A stretch of DNA of 45,237 nucleotides, from positions 1-45,237 of the forward strand of contig JAKDZT010000002.1 in assembly GCA_030462125.1 (NCBI GenBank), written 5' to 3'. Origin of the DNA: Tetragenococcus sp. GTDB lineage: Bacteria > Bacillota > Bacilli > Lactobacillales > Enterococcaceae. Positions 18,569-29,757 of this stretch are shown here, in pieces. The translations under genes were made by a program, and so were the position numbers. Numbering within the stretch: position 1 is the stretch's first letter; every line of letters begins with the position of its first letter. The notes beneath the pieces are model-generated. The model worked only from the letters and a program-made list of their open reading frames with translations. It had not been told where the DNA came from and did not search any database.

Positions 18569-19528
18569 TTAAACCGTAACTTCACCTTTTATTTCGGCTA
18601 AACGAGCCGCGCGTTCTTCGGGTGAGATTTGATTTCTTTTTACGTATAAATTATCTTCACTTGCCGCGCATTCGTAAGAACAGCCGCCTAAATGTTTCGC
18701 TTGGTTTTCTTCTGAAGCTAAAATTTGACGATTGCAAGCGGGGTTAGCGCAGTTAACGTAACGTTCACAAGGCGTTCCATCAAACCAATCTTTGCCTACA
18801 ACGTGCTTGTCGACATCATTTACTTCTACGCTAATACGTTCATCAAAAACATACATTTTGCCATCCCACATTTCCCCTTGGGTGTTAGGATCCTTACCGT
18901 AAGTGGCAATACCGCCATGTAATTGACCCACATCTTGGACGCCTTCACGCAAAAGCCAACCCGTAAGTTTCTCGCAGCGAATACCTCCTGTACAATAAGT
19001 AACCACCTTTTTATCCATAAATTTCTCTTTGTTTTCTCGAATCCATTCAGGTAGTTCACGGAAAGTACGGATATCTGGTCTTATCGCTCCACGAAAATGG
19101 CCTAGATCGTATTCATAATCATTTCTAGCGTCTAGTACAATCGTATCTTCATCTTGTAGGGCTTCTTTGAATTCTGTCGGCTCTAAATATTCGCCTGTTA
19201 ATTCATTGGGGTCCACGTCTTCTTCTTCATCTAAATGCAAAGCAACAAGTTCTTGGCGTGGGCGCACGTGCATTTTCTTGAACGCGTGACCAGGTGCTTC
19301 ATCTACTTTAAACTCTGTATCTTTAAAGCGTTCATCCGCGTGCATGTGTTCCATATAAGCATTCGTCGCTTCAATGCTTCCAGAAACGGTGCCATTAATC
19401 CCTTCATTTGCCACTAAAATTCGACCCTTTAAACCGAGTTCTTTACAAAATGCCAAATGTTGTTTGGCGAAACTTTCTGGGTCTTCTACTGGTGTATAAT
19501 TATAATAAAGTAATACCTGGTAATCCAT
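18569..19528 (-). CDS. trhO: Rhodanese-domain tRNA uridine(34) hydroxylase
   Basis: [18 protein letters not shown], rhodanese CTGGIRCEK active loop, C-terminal Cys cluster; start ATG 19528. Confidence 0.92.
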   Translation of the reverse strand: MDYQVLLYYNYTPVEDPESFAKQHLAFCKELGLKGRILVANEGINGTVSGSIEATNAYMEHMHADERFKDTEFKVDEAPGHAFKKMHVRPRQELVALHLDEEEDVDPNELTGEYLEPTEFKEALQDEDTIVLDARNDYEYDLGHFRGAIRPDIRTFRELPEWIRENKEKFMDKKVVTYCTGGIRCEKLTGWLLREGVQDVGQLHGGIATYGKDPNTQGEMWDGKMYVFDERISVEVNDVDKHVVGKDWFDGTPCERYVNCANPACNRQILASEENQAKHLGGCSYECAASEDNLYVKRNQISPEERAARLAEIKGEVTV

Positions 19529-19599
19529 CCTTATATGTCCTCCTTCAATTTCCACAGTCATATTATAGTTAATAAAGTATCAAAAAAGAAATTTTTCGC

Positions 19600-19692
19600 T
19601 TGTGATAGGGCAATTTTATAAAAGTATGTCCCTTTAAATAGCAAAGTTGAGCTATAGCTCTACAGAATTCTTCTACTAGTAGTGTATCACAA
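19600..19692. other. Intergenic multi-palindrome element
   Basis: TTGTGATA...TATCACAA ends enclosing GAGCTATAGCTC (19649-19660) and CTACTAGTAG (19673-19682) perfect palindromes. Confidence 0.5.
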
Positions 19693-19701
19693 AATTTTTT
19701 A

Positions 19702-20442
19702 TTATAAATGTGTCTTAAAAAATTCTGTTACTTGGTCCATTGTAGGGACTTTTACCATATGCCGTTCGTTCGCCGCATGAAACGTAATCTCTGGGCCCAA
19801 GTTCGCGCGCACAAAACGATCCGTCTGTGCAAAAGAGATTTTTTCATCATATAACCCATGCCAGAAAAACAAGGGTCTTTTGGGCAAATTTGTATAATGA
19901 GAAGCTAGGTCATAATGATCAATCCAACTGGTTAAATACTTATAATCTCTAGGAAAAGAAATCCCTCTATCTTTAAGCGATTTTTCTAGTTCTTGGCGAT
20001 AGTCAATTAAAGAAGGCGAACCCATTATACAGGCAGCTACATTAATTTCTGGATGTTGTGTTAACAAGGCACAAGTGGTCATCCCGCCCATCGAAACGCC
20101 ACCTACACCTAATCTTCCATTCGTTAATCCTAACTGGTTGAAATAATCAACAACCGTTTCAAACTCAAATAAGTTGGTATGAATGCTTTGAAAAAAGGTC
20201 AATGAAGGAATGGAAGAGATAGGTGCCTGTCGTTGTCCGTGATTTTGCGCGTCGGGTAATACCACCCGAAAACCTTGTTGAGCTAACTTTCTGCCTTGGG
20301 TTAACACGAGTTCTTTGGTTGTTTGCCAACCATGATAATACACAATCAGCGGTAGTGGCGCATATACTCGGTCTTCTTGAACGACTTCTAACACAGGAAT
20401 CGCCCCTATTTGGCGTTTGCGCAACGCTAATTTCATTCGCAT
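19702..20442 (-). CDS. Alpha/beta hydrolase (esterase/peptidase-like)
   Basis: GVGGVSMGGMT nucleophile elbow, YYHGW, HGLYDE, H near C-terminus. Confidence 0.88.
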   Translation of the reverse strand: MRMKLALRKRQIGAIPVLEVVQEDRVYAPLPLIVYYHGWQTTKELVLTQGRKLAQQGFRVVLPDAQNHGQRQAPISSIPSLTFFQSIHTNLFEFETVVDYFNQLGLTNGRLGVGGVSMGGMTTCALLTQHPEINVAACIMGSPSLIDYRQELEKSLKDRGISFPRDYKYLTSWIDHYDLASHYTNLPKRPLFFWHGLYDEKISFAQTDRFVRANLGPEITFHAANERHMVKVPTMDQVTEFFKTHL

Positions 20443-20520
20443 TCACCTAATTTCATTATTAAAGTAAAAAAAGCAGTCATTGCTTTAATATTTAACATAC
20501 AAACAATGGCTGTTTTCTTA

Positions 20521-21159
20521 TTAATCTTCTGCTTCAATCACATCAATGGATTTCATCAACCGGGTTAAAGTAGCGCGTTCGCTTTCATCTAAGGTCCGTT
20601 CAATATAATCGATGGTCTCTTCTAAATTCGGAATCATTTTATATTCTAGTGCATTTACACGACGGCGTGTTCGTTCAATTTCGTCAGCCATCATCTGACA
20701 AGACTTTTCAACTTCTGCTAATTTAAGCATCTTGGGGAGAATAGAACTCAAATTATTTAGCGCTAGATCTAACTCACTGGTTGTGGCCATAAATCCGTAA
20801 GAAAAACGATCCTCTGATTTTTCGTCATCATAGATTGCATTTAAAACCGGCGCCTCAATGTTCATAACATTCCTGCTTTGCACATCCAAAGTAATTCTAT
20901 CTAAGGGAATCGCAAAAGCTTCGCCTAAAACATAGTCCGCGGTTCTGCTAGAAGCAAGAACATAGTCTTCCATGCCTTTTTGCAGCGTTTCTTCCATTTC
21001 TTTACGTAGTTGTTGATTTTGTTTGACTAACTTGGTAAATTGGCGAACCAGTTCATCTTGTTTATCTTTTAATAGCTTGTGTCCTCTAGTCGCCGTTGAT
21101 AAACGGCCTTGTAACCGACTCATTTCCATGCGAGTCGGATTGACATTCATTATTGCCAT
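20521..21159 (-). CDS. ntpD: V-type ATPase subunit D
   Basis: [34 protein letters not shown]. Confidence 0.95.
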   Translation of the reverse strand: MAIMNVNPTRMEMSRLQGRLSTATRGHKLLKDKQDELVRQFTKLVKQNQQLRKEMEETLQKGMEDYVLASSRTADYVLGEAFAIPLDRITLDVQSRNVMNIEAPVLNAIYDDEKSEDRFSYGFMATTSELDLALNNLSSILPKMLKLAEVEKSCQMMADEIERTRRRVNALEYKMIPNLEETIDYIERTLDESERATLTRLMKSIDVIEAED

Positions 21160-22550
21160 AGATCATCCAACTCCTCTTGGTTTGGAAGGAATTCCTCGAT
21201 GTCTTTTTCTTTGATGCGGCTAAGTTCTTCTCTTGGCAGGGTAGCTAATAATTTCCAACCTAAGTCTAATGATTCTTCAATGCTACGGTTTGTGTTAAAA
21301 CCTTGATTAATATATTTTTCTTCAAACAAATCCGCAAAACGAGCGAATTTTTTATCTGAATCAGATAATGCGGCTTCACCTAAGACCGTTGATAATTCTT
21401 TGGCATCTTTCCCATCCGCATAGGCAGAATAAATTTGATTCATCGTAGAAGAATGGTCTCTTCTTGTCTTGCCTTCACCGGTTCCCTTATCTTTCAAACG
21501 TGAAAGACTTGGTAAAATATCAATCGGTGGATTAATATTACGTTTGTCTAAATCACGAGACAAGATAATTTGTCCTTCAGTAATATAACCAGTTAAGTCG
21601 GGAATCGGATGGGTTTTATCATTGTTAGGCATCGTTAGGATAGGAATTTGAGTAATAGACCCTTCACGATCCATTAGACGACCCGCCCGTTCGTATATAC
21701 TTGCCAAATCAGTGTATAAATAGCCAGGATAGCCGCCTCGCCCTGGTACTTCGCGCCGAGCAGCTGAAACTTCACGTAGGGCTTCCGCATAGTTTGTCAT
21801 GTCTGTCATAATGACAAGAACATGCATCCCTTTTTCAAAGGCTAAGTATTCGGCCGTAGTTAATGCGACTTTTGGTGTTGCAATCCGTTCAATAGCTGGA
21901 TCATCAGCTAAATTTAAAAACATTACCGAACGATCAATAGCTCCTGTTTCACGGAATTCGTTAATGAAAAATTCCGATTCTTCAAAAGGAATCCCAATTG
22001 CCGCAAAGACAATCGCAAAATTTCCTTCTTGTCCAGGAACGGTCGCTTGGCGTGCAATTTGAGCCGCGATTTCCTTATGAGGCAAACCTGAAGCAGAAAA
22101 TATCGGTAATTTTTGTCCTCTAACTAAGGTATTTAAATGGTCAATCGTTGAGATCCCAGTTTGAATAAATTCATCTGGGTAGTCCCGAGCCATAGGATTG
22201 ATTGCTTCCCCGTTTACATCTAACCTTTCTTCTGGCAGAATTTTAGGGCCATCGTCAATGGGTTGTCCTAATCCATCAAAAATACGTCCCATCATATCGG
22301 GTGAAGCACCTAAAGTGAGTCCTCTACCTAAAAAGCGTATACGGCTATCATCAGTACCTAAATTATTAGTTCCTTCAAAGATCTGTACGACAGCTTTATC
22401 TCCTGAAATCTCTAGCACTTGACCTTGGCGAATTTCACCAGAATCTGTACGGATCTCAACTAACTCGTCGTATTTTACCCCTTCAACGTTTTCTACCATC
22501 ATTAAAGGGCCAGTGATTTCTGATACGGAACGATACTCTTTTAACATCAA
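21150..22550 (-). CDS. ntpB: V-type ATPase subunit B
   Basis: [29 protein letters not shown]; operon position. Confidence 0.97.
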   Translation of the reverse strand: MMLKEYRSVSEITGPLMMVENVEGVKYDELVEIRTDSGEIRQGQVLEISGDKAVVQIFEGTNNLGTDDSRIRFLGRGLTLGASPDMMGRIFDGLGQPIDDGPKILPEERLDVNGEAINPMARDYPDEFIQTGISTIDHLNTLVRGQKLPIFSASGLPHKEIAAQIARQATVPGQEGNFAIVFAAIGIPFEESEFFINEFRETGAIDRSVMFLNLADDPAIERIATPKVALTTAEYLAFEKGMHVLVIMTDMTNYAEALREVSAARREVPGRGGYPGYLYTDLASIYERAGRLMDREGSITQIPILTMPNNDKTHPIPDLTGYITEGQIILSRDLDKRNINPPIDILPSLSRLKDKGTGEGKTRRDHSSTMNQIYSAYADGKDAKELSTVLGEAALSDSDKKFARFADLFEEKYINQGFNTNRSIEESLDLGWKLLATLPREELSRIKEKDIEEFLPNQEELDDLWQ

Positions 22551-24322
22551 TCCATTCCTCCTTTCTCAACGATTTCTTGTACTGTCTGATCAATATCATT
22601 ATAGATTGTATCTAGTTGATCTATATCATCTTCTGAAATATATTTACTGCGGGCAATTTGTTCGCGCAACTGTGTTGTTCCTTCCATAATTTCATTGTAA
22701 TAAGAACCCAATTGAACTGCTTCTTGGGTTTTTTTGTGGAAGTCTAAAATATTGCGCAATAGTCGAAATTGTTTGGTCCGTGAGGTAAATGTATCAACAT
22801 CATCAAAAGCATCTTGTTGTAAATAGTCTTGTCGTAAAGAACGAGCTGTATTCATTGTGATACGGTCTTTTTGCGATAAGGCATCAACACCGACTAATTG
22901 TACAATTTCATCTAAACGACTTTCTTCTTGTAACAATGCCATTGCTTTATCTACCATCTTAGACCAGTTAGCGCCTAAAACGGAATCCATATATTCTTTT
23001 AGTTGATCGTCATATAAGGAATACGACTCTGTCCAACTAATCGCAGGAAAGTGTCGTTTTTGTGATAGTGATGCATCTAAATCCCAGAATACTTTCACGA
23101 TCCGTAAGGTGTTTTGAGTTACTGGTTCAGAAACATCGCCGCCAGCAGGGGATACGGCACCAATGGCTGTGATACTTCCTTCACGTTCTCCTTCACCTAA
23201 TACAGAAAATTTACCGGCACGTTCATAATACTCAGCAATTCGGCTTCCTAAATAAGCTGGGTAACCTTCATCACCGGGGATTTCTTGTAAGCGTCCGCTC
23301 ATTTCCCGTAATGCTTCGGCCCAACGCGAGGTTGAGTCTGCCATAATAGCTACATTATAGCCCATGTCTTTATAGTATTCTGCAATTGTCATCCCCGTAT
23401 AAATGGATGCTTCCCGAGCAGATACGGGCATATTTGACGTGTTGGCGATCAATACCGTACGTTGCATAAGAGACTCGCCTGTTACCGGGTCAATTAATTC
23501 TGGAAATTCGTCAATAACGTCTTTCATTTCATTTCCGCGTTCGCCACAACCAACATAGACCACAATGTCCACATCAGCCCATTTAGCAATTTGGTGTTGT
23601 ATAATCGTTTTTCCGGCACCAAATGGTCCTGGAACAGCTGCAGTTCCGCCTTTTGCCACTGGGAAGAAGGTATCAATCACTCGTTGTCCTGTGATCAAAG
23701 GTTCTCCGGGCGTCACCTTATTTTTATAAGGACGCGGGGTACGGATCGGCCATTTTTGCATCAATGCAACTTTTCTTTCACCCTCGTCTGTATCTACTAC
23801 ACAGACAGTCTCGGTGATGGTATAATTTCCGGATTGAATGTCCTTAATCGTTCCAGTCACGTCATTAGGAACCATTACGCGATGTTCAATCGCTTTTGTT
23901 TCCTGCACGACGCCAATAATATCTCCAGGTGCCACTTGGTCGCCTACCGATTTTTTTGGTACAAAGGTCCATTCTTTTTGACGATCAAGCGGATTAATTT
24001 CCGTTCCTCGTTCTATAAAATCACTATCTGTTTGCTTCATAAATGTATCCAAAGGGCGTTGAATGCCATCAAACATTTCAGTTAAAAGACCAGGTGCCAG
24101 CTCCACAGATAAGGGAGCACCAGTTGTCTCTACTGGTTCACCGGGACCTACACCCGCCGTTTCTTCATACACTTGGATAGAAGCCACGTCATTATTTAAT
24201 TCAATAATTTCTCCGATCAACCCTTTTTCACTTACTTTGCAGATTTCATTAATTTTAGCACCTTGTAATCCGCTAGCAGTAACTAAAGGCCCGGAAACTT
24301 TTGTAATTGTTCCTACTGCCAA
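22547..24322 (-). CDS. ntpA: V-type ATPase catalytic subunit A
   Basis: [34 protein letters not shown]. Confidence 0.98.
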   Translation of the reverse strand: MAVGTITKVSGPLVTASGLQGAKINEICKVSEKGLIGEIIELNNDVASIQVYEETAGVGPGEPVETTGAPLSVELAPGLLTEMFDGIQRPLDTFMKQTDSDFIERGTEINPLDRQKEWTFVPKKSVGDQVAPGDIIGVVQETKAIEHRVMVPNDVTGTIKDIQSGNYTITETVCVVDTDEGERKVALMQKWPIRTPRPYKNKVTPGEPLITGQRVIDTFFPVAKGGTAAVPGPFGAGKTIIQHQIAKWADVDIVVYVGCGERGNEMKDVIDEFPELIDPVTGESLMQRTVLIANTSNMPVSAREASIYTGMTIAEYYKDMGYNVAIMADSTSRWAEALREMSGRLQEIPGDEGYPAYLGSRIAEYYERAGKFSVLGEGEREGSITAIGAVSPAGGDVSEPVTQNTLRIVKVFWDLDASLSQKRHFPAISWTESYSLYDDQLKEYMDSVLGANWSKMVDKAMALLQEESRLDEIVQLVGVDALSQKDRITMNTARSLRQDYLQQDAFDDVDTFTSRTKQFRLLRNILDFHKKTQEAVQLGSYYNEIMEGTTQLREQIARSKYISEDDIDQLDTIYNDIDQTVQEIVEKGGMD

Positions 24323-24355
24323 AAAATCTCCTCCTGCCTAACTGCAAATTGTTCT

Positions 24356-24673
24356 TTAATTATCATCTAAAATATCCATTCCAATCGCTTTTTCTACATT
24401 TTGGTGAATACGATCCATCCCAATCCCTAGACTTCCGGTACTACTTGGAATCGGAATAATTGCTGGGGTAGGCTGACTGTCGTATTGCGCAATGGTATCT
24501 TCTAATTGTTCGGCTACGCGCTCAGTAACAAAAATAACGCCATAATCCTCTGCCATTGCTTCAATTTGCTGTCTAGCTTCCGTTAAGTCTGTAACTGGGA
24601 AGATATCAATCCCTAAGCCTTTAAAAGGCAAGATCGAATCTTTCCCGCCCATCATTCCTATTTTTTTATACAT
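24356..24673 (-). CDS. ntpG: V-type ATPase subunit F (NtpG)
   Basis: MYKKIGMMGGKDSILPFKGLGIDIFPV; overlaps end of ntpC. Confidence 0.9.
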   Translation of the reverse strand: MYKKIGMMGGKDSILPFKGLGIDIFPVTDLTEARQQIEAMAEDYGVIFVTERVAEQLEDTIAQYDSQPTPAIIPIPSSTGSLGIGMDRIHQNVEKAIGMDILDDN

Positions 24674-25667
24674 AGCTTTCACGCACCCGACCTTGAAGTG
24701 TTTCTTCTGGGATCCTATTAATTTTTCCAACAAGAATCATCCGTAAATTTTTAATTTCAACTTCTTTGGCAAAAAGATAACCTAAAATTGCTTGAGGGCC
24801 AAAAGGGACCATCTTTTCTTCTTTTAAGCGTCGCATCAAGAAATTATCTTTATTTAGATCCAAACCTGTCAGTTTCTTTTCTTGTGTAATTTCATCATAG
24901 CTATCTGCCAGCAAAGGTTCATAGGATGTTTGTTCCATATAGTTCATAAAGTTTTCTAGAGAGGAACTAATTTCATCTGCCATTTTTTGCGGATCCAAAG
25001 TTCCACCTTTTTGTAAAACAGCGGTGATAAATCCTTTTTTCTGGCCCATTAAATAACTTCTGAGAATCGTTGAAATATTAAATACGTCAATATTTCTTTG
25101 AACTAGCCGCTCAATAATTGTGCTATTTTCACTGTGACTAAGTTCCACCATATGATCCCAATAATAGTTATCAAAAATAATATCTACAGCCTGTATTTCT
25201 TCATAATCTTCAATATATTGGAAAACAGCTTGAATACATTGATTCATAATAGGATCTACTTGGTCACTTTGTCGTAAGTTGACCAAATTTTTTAACACGG
25301 GTAAAGAAACTGAACCCATTGGAACCAAATATTCGGAAAAGTCTTCTTGCGTATAATCTTGTTTAACTAAGACTTTTAAGTTTTGATAATCATATTGCAA
25401 CGCTATTAAATCAACGATGCTTTTGACTGGCGTAATATTATAAATCATATCAAAGGTCCGCTTTTTTTCAGCGATTAGTGCTTTTTCAAAATCACGGACA
25501 TCATTATTATCTTCAATAAAATCGCCATAAGTTGTTTCTTGTAAGATGGAATAGGCCTCTTCAGGTTCTGACGTTGCTAGCATCCGGTCAAAAGTATTTT
25601 GTGTCAGCAAACGACTTTCGTACGTTCGAATTCTGACATTAGCGGTGCTAAATTGAATATCGTCCAT
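24666..25667 (-). CDS. ntpC: V-type ATPase subunit C (d-type)
   Basis: NVRIRTYESRLLTQNTFDRML ... EVEIKNLRMILVGKINRIPEE. Confidence 0.92.
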   Translation of the reverse strand: MDDIQFSTANVRIRTYESRLLTQNTFDRMLATSEPEEAYSILQETTYGDFIEDNNDVRDFEKALIAEKKRTFDMIYNITPVKSIVDLIALQYDYQNLKVLVKQDYTQEDFSEYLVPMGSVSLPVLKNLVNLRQSDQVDPIMNQCIQAVFQYIEDYEEIQAVDIIFDNYYWDHMVELSHSENSTIIERLVQRNIDVFNISTILRSYLMGQKKGFITAVLQKGGTLDPQKMADEISSSLENFMNYMEQTSYEPLLADSYDEITQEKKLTGLDLNKDNFLMRRLKEEKMVPFGPQAILGYLFAKEVEIKNLRMILVGKINRIPEETLQGRVRESYV

Positions 25668-25678
25668 TTTGACACCTC

Positions 25679-26275
25679 TTATTCTTCATCATATATCAAG
25701 TTTAACAATTCGCTGCTCAGCTCTTCTTCAGATGTACTTAGTATGGCTTCAAAAGTAAAGTTATACTCAATTTCTCCTTGTCGTAACAAAAAACCACCAC
25801 GTTTAGGGATTGTATTTTCTGCTATTGACAGGTTCATCTCAGGTGAAGCCGCTTCTTGCCAAATCTTTTTGTTTTCTGCTGTGGCATAGTTCACACTATC
25901 TTGAGCGACCACCATTTCCACATCGCCTGTTAGTTCTACTTGTTTAATGTTAGACGTTACAAATTGATTAAAGTCTTCTTCCGACATTTTCTTGATCTTT
26001 TTCAAGCCTTCTGAAAAAAGATTTTTTAGTAGTTGCTGTTTAGCAGCTAATAATCTACTACGTGCTTTGACATGAATGTCTGACACTTTCAAGTTCAATT
26101 CTGATTGACGTTCTTTTTCGAATTGTTCGATGTTTTCTTCTGTTTGTTGTTCAATTTGTTTTTTTCGATACTGTTCATTATTTTCGATGTCTCTTTGTGC
26201 CTTTTTTAAATACTGTCTTTGATTCTTTTCTGCATCTTGGGTAATTTTATCTGTTAAATTTGTTATATCAGACAT
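25679..26275 (-). CDS. ntpE: V-type ATPase subunit E
   Basis: Charged coiled coil with E-subunit C-terminus GGFLLRQGEIEYNFTFEAIL; operon position. Confidence 0.88.
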   Translation of the reverse strand: MSDITNLTDKITQDAEKNQRQYLKKAQRDIENNEQYRKKQIEQQTEENIEQFEKERQSELNLKVSDIHVKARSRLLAAKQQLLKNLFSEGLKKIKKMSEEDFNQFVTSNIKQVELTGDVEMVVAQDSVNYATAENKKIWQEAASPEMNLSIAENTIPKRGGFLLRQGEIEYNFTFEAILSTSEEELSSELLNLIYDEE

Positions 26276-26285
26276 TTCATACCTC

Positions 26286-26759
26286 CTAATTCATCACGAG
26301 CAAGAAGGAAATAACAAAACCTAAAATCCCATATGTTTCCATCATTGCTACATAAACAATTCCTTTTGTCACGTGTTCTGGTTTTTTAGCTAAAATTTGC
26401 ATGGCTGCAGCAGCTGCACTACCTTGCCATTTGCCGGCCCAAATTGCTGTAAAGGCAATTGGTAAAGAAGCAACTAGCATATATAGTCCCATTTGCAATG
26501 ACATATCTGCTGACATTTGTAAAAAGATCATAAAGGAAATAACAAATCCATATAACCCTTGGGTTGCTGAAAGCAGTTCTAAGATCAACGCTTGACCAAA
26601 TTTTTCTGGTTGTTCTGCGGTTAACCCGGCTGCAGCTTCTGCTGTTTTACCAACACCAATCGTTGATCCGATACCCCCACAAATCGTTGCTAGGGCTATG
26701 CCTAACGCTGCAAATACCATTCCGCCATCTTCATAAAAGAAACTTATCCAATTCTCCAT
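26286..26759 (-). CDS. ntpK: V-type ATPase membrane rotor subunit K
   Basis: Duplicated proteolipid helices, SATQGLYGF and MMETYGILGF. Confidence 0.96.
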   Translation of the reverse strand: MENWISFFYEDGGMVFAALGIALATICGGIGSTIGVGKTAEAAAGLTAEQPEKFGQALILELLSATQGLYGFVISFMIFLQMSADMSLQMGLYMLVASLPIAFTAIWAGKWQGSAAAAAMQILAKKPEHVTKGIVYVAMMETYGILGFVISFLLVMN

Positions 26760-26762
26760 TTT

Positions 26763-28736
26763 CTATTCGTCCCCTTGTTGTTGTTTTTGTTCTGAGATCA
26801 CTTGTACATATGATTCATTTGATTTAAAAGGCTTAAATGCGCGTCCGCCGCCCGTATAGAATTTATTGAAAAATTCCAGATATTGCAAACGGATGCCATG
26901 TACATAAGCACTTAAATAACTCAAGAAAATATTCAAGCCATGTAAGCCAATAAATAACACAATGCCTATAGTAAACCTAGCTGGTATTGGCAAATAACTT
27001 AGAATCAAATTAAAAGCCGCACCAATACTACCGCCAGCTACGCCTAATGCCATCAAACGCGTATAACTGATCAAATCACTCAAATAATTTGTTAGATCCA
27101 TAATCGAATATAAGCCGGATCCTATCCTGCCGATCACAGTATTGCCATCCAAACTACCACCGATTACGATCATCACTAAACTAATAATTAAGCAAACCGT
27201 ACCCACAGTTTGTAAAGCTGTTTCCGGAACGAGTGTCATTCCTGCTGCAATCATGGCAATACTTACTAGAAAGAACATCCATGATCCTGCTTGCAATAAT
27301 GCCTTGATTTTTTCATTTTCACGCCACCATAATAGGTAAAATTTCAACCCTAGACCGAACATAATTTGAATAAAGCCAAAGGCCATCGACATGACCAAGA
27401 TCTCTGTAATATCTGAGTTGGTCGATAATAATTGAAAAGAAAATTGTTTTCCGAAAATATTTCCATAAACTAAGCCCCACATCATGGTTGGTACGGCGCC
27501 AATTTGAAACATTGTAATATTTCGTTTCATACCCGATTTAAAGTTTAAGAAACGTTTTGCTAAGGCAGCGGCCACAAATAAAAGTAGGCCATAACCAAAG
27601 TCTGCGACCATTAACCCAAATGCCAAAGCATAAAAAGGCATCATAAAGGGAGTAGGGTCTAATTCCCAGTACTGAGGCAAACTATACATTTCCACTAAGC
27701 CTTCAAATGGTTTAACGAGTTTGTGATTTTTTAATAAAACCGGTGTCTCACTATACTCATCTTCTTTTACTTCCGTAAATTCCAAGAAATAGTCTTCTCC
27801 GACAGCTTGGCGAATTCGTTGGTCTAGTTGCTCTGTTTGCTTTGTTGGCACCCAACCAGATAGATCCATCGTATAATCAGATTCTAGCAAATACTGATTT
27901 GAATTGACTCGCACGCGTAAACCATCCAAATATTCAGCGACTAAACCTAAACTTTCATAATTGTTCTTTTGCGCCTTTAAGCGTGATTTGATCGATTTTT
28001 CTTCTGCTGCTAATTGTTGTGATTTTTCTTTGATTTGTTTTAAAACTGCGGCTGGTTTATCTTCGTATGGATAATCATACTCTTGAAAGCCAGCTGCATT
28101 TAAGATATCATGAGCTTCCTCACGCTTTTCTTTTAGAATAAGAACTAAAAGGTAAGATGTTGTTGATGTTTGATGTATGATTTCAAGATAAGAATTTGGT
28201 AGTTGGCTCATTTCCTCTTTTAGATGATTCAATTCCGTATTGGGAATTGTACCTAATAATCCTACAGCTGCGTTAAATTTCTCTAAAACAGCAGGATCCT
28301 CATCGAAGTACTGCCACTGATTTAGTTCATTTTCTTGAGTAGATAAATCTTGTCTTTCTTGCTCAATTGTACGTAACCGTTTGTCCTGCTTCCTTAAATC
28401 AGAGTAAACATCCTGCCAGTTAAAGGTGTGTGCATATTCGGAAAGTTGTCTGAGTGTATAATGTCGTAATGGTTGTCGCAGCGATTGAATCATGCTTGGT
28501 TTTTCCACATATTGGTCCAAAAAACTAAGCGCCCACGAAACATTACCAATTTGGTTTTCAATTTTGTCTGCCTCGGGATGCTCTTGCATTTGATTAAAAA
28601 AAGAACTCGCTTCTTTATGATAGTTATTAGCAGGAAAAAGTTCAATTTGTTGAAAATCTTGCAGTTGTTCCATTACGGCATCTTGATCACTGGAAAAAGT
28701 AATCAAATTGAATTTTTGCATTTTTTCAATTGCCAT
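26763..28736 (-). CDS. ntpI: V-type ATPase subunit I (a-type stator)
   Basis: Large soluble N-domain, then PFMMPFYALAFGLMVADFGYGL and C-terminal TM helices. Confidence 0.95.
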   Translation of the reverse strand: MAIEKMQKFNLITFSSDQDAVMEQLQDFQQIELFPANNYHKEASSFFNQMQEHPEADKIENQIGNVSWALSFLDQYVEKPSMIQSLRQPLRHYTLRQLSEYAHTFNWQDVYSDLRKQDKRLRTIEQERQDLSTQENELNQWQYFDEDPAVLEKFNAAVGLLGTIPNTELNHLKEEMSQLPNSYLEIIHQTSTTSYLLVLILKEKREEAHDILNAAGFQEYDYPYEDKPAAVLKQIKEKSQQLAAEEKSIKSRLKAQKNNYESLGLVAEYLDGLRVRVNSNQYLLESDYTMDLSGWVPTKQTEQLDQRIRQAVGEDYFLEFTEVKEDEYSETPVLLKNHKLVKPFEGLVEMYSLPQYWELDPTPFMMPFYALAFGLMVADFGYGLLLFVAAALAKRFLNFKSGMKRNITMFQIGAVPTMMWGLVYGNIFGKQFSFQLLSTNSDITEILVMSMAFGFIQIMFGLGLKFYLLWWRENEKIKALLQAGSWMFFLVSIAMIAAGMTLVPETALQTVGTVCLIISLVMIVIGGSLDGNTVIGRIGSGLYSIMDLTNYLSDLISYTRLMALGVAGGSIGAAFNLILSYLPIPARFTIGIVLFIGLHGLNIFLSYLSAYVHGIRLQYLEFFNKFYTGGGRAFKPFKSNESYVQVISEQKQQQGDE

Positions 28737-29049
28737 TTTCGTTCACAACCTTATTTATAATAATGCCAAGCGCTTTTTCATGCATTTCCGGTGAAATCGT
28801 CTGTAATCGTTCGACGTCTTTTTGCGTTTGGTCATCTAACGGTTCTTTGATATTACGAAATTCTTCGTCATACTTTTCACGAATTTCTTGCTTGCGCTTT
28901 TCTTCATTTTCGTCTTGTTCTTCTTGAAAACGAGCGATTCTTTGATCGCTTTCTTCTTGATCTTTACGTGCTTGTTCTTTTGCTTTATTTAGCATTTCAT
29001 CTGCTTGTTCTTCTGTTTTAGCTAACTGGTGAATCGCATCAACACTCAT
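28726..29049 (-). CDS. ntpF: V-type ATPase subunit G/H-like peripheral stalk protein (NtpF)
   Basis: Charged coiled coil, first gene of ntp operon. Confidence 0.8.
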   Translation of the reverse strand: MSVDAIHQLAKTEEQADEMLNKAKEQARKDQEESDQRIARFQEEQDENEEKRKQEIREKYDEEFRNIKEPLDDQTQKDVERLQTISPEMHEKALGIIINKVVNENGN

Positions 29050-29087
29050 TTGTCACACTCCTTTTTTTGGTTTTGGCAACGTCCTAA

Positions 29088-29112
29088 AAAATCCTCTATT
29101 TAACTAAGAGGA
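29088..29112 (-). terminator. Terminator-like hairpin between Rrf2 gene and ntpF
   Basis: Minus strand ATCCTCT-tagttaaat-AGAGGATTTTTT. Confidence 0.7.
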
Positions 29113-29127
29113 TAACGAAATGGTCTT

Positions 29128-29544
29128 TTATTGCATTAATTTAACCAAAGGATAATCTGCTAACTTATTTAAAAAGGATTGTTCACTTTCATTAAATAGC
29201 CCAGATATATTATCTGCAACTTTTTTGGACTCATTTGAAGATGAAAAGATATGCTCTGCTAAATTTCGCAGCTGAACACACGAATTCTTTCCTTCAATCG
29301 CATAATAAACATCGATCATAAAAATATTGTCAATCGGCTTAGCTAACCTAAATCCCCCGCCTTTACTTGAGGACGAGGTAACTACACCACCTAATACCAA
29401 TTTACGCAATATTTTTTTTAAATATGAATCAGACACCCCTAATCGTTCGCTGATTCGATAACTTTTCACGGAATTATCCCCTTCTTCTTTTGCTAAAATA
29501 AGAAGAATACACACTGCTTCTTCCAAGCTTCGTTTCATTTTCAT
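29128..29544 (-). CDS. Rrf2-family transcriptional regulator
   Basis: MKMKRSLEEAVCILLILAKEE...ISERLGVSDSYLKKILRKLVLGGVVTSSSSKGGGFRLAKP. Confidence 0.88.
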   Translation of the reverse strand: MKMKRSLEEAVCILLILAKEEGDNSVKSYRISERLGVSDSYLKKILRKLVLGGVVTSSSSKGGGFRLAKPIDNIFMIDVYYAIEGKNSCVQLRNLAEHIFSSSNESKKVADNISGLFNESEQSFLNKLADYPLVKLMQ

Positions 29545-29757
29545 GACCATTTCTCCTTTGAAGGACAAATAATATCCATAAATAATCTTACCAAAAATAA
29601 ATAACATCATCAAGGAAAGCGCTGGGGTTTCCAATTTTTTACACATTTATGAAGATAATATGAAAGGACATTTTCAACAATAAAAAGAGGAAAACTATTT
29701 TTTATATAAGCTTTCCTTTTTTCTAACAAATCAGTTTTAAATAAATTCTTTTGTAAG

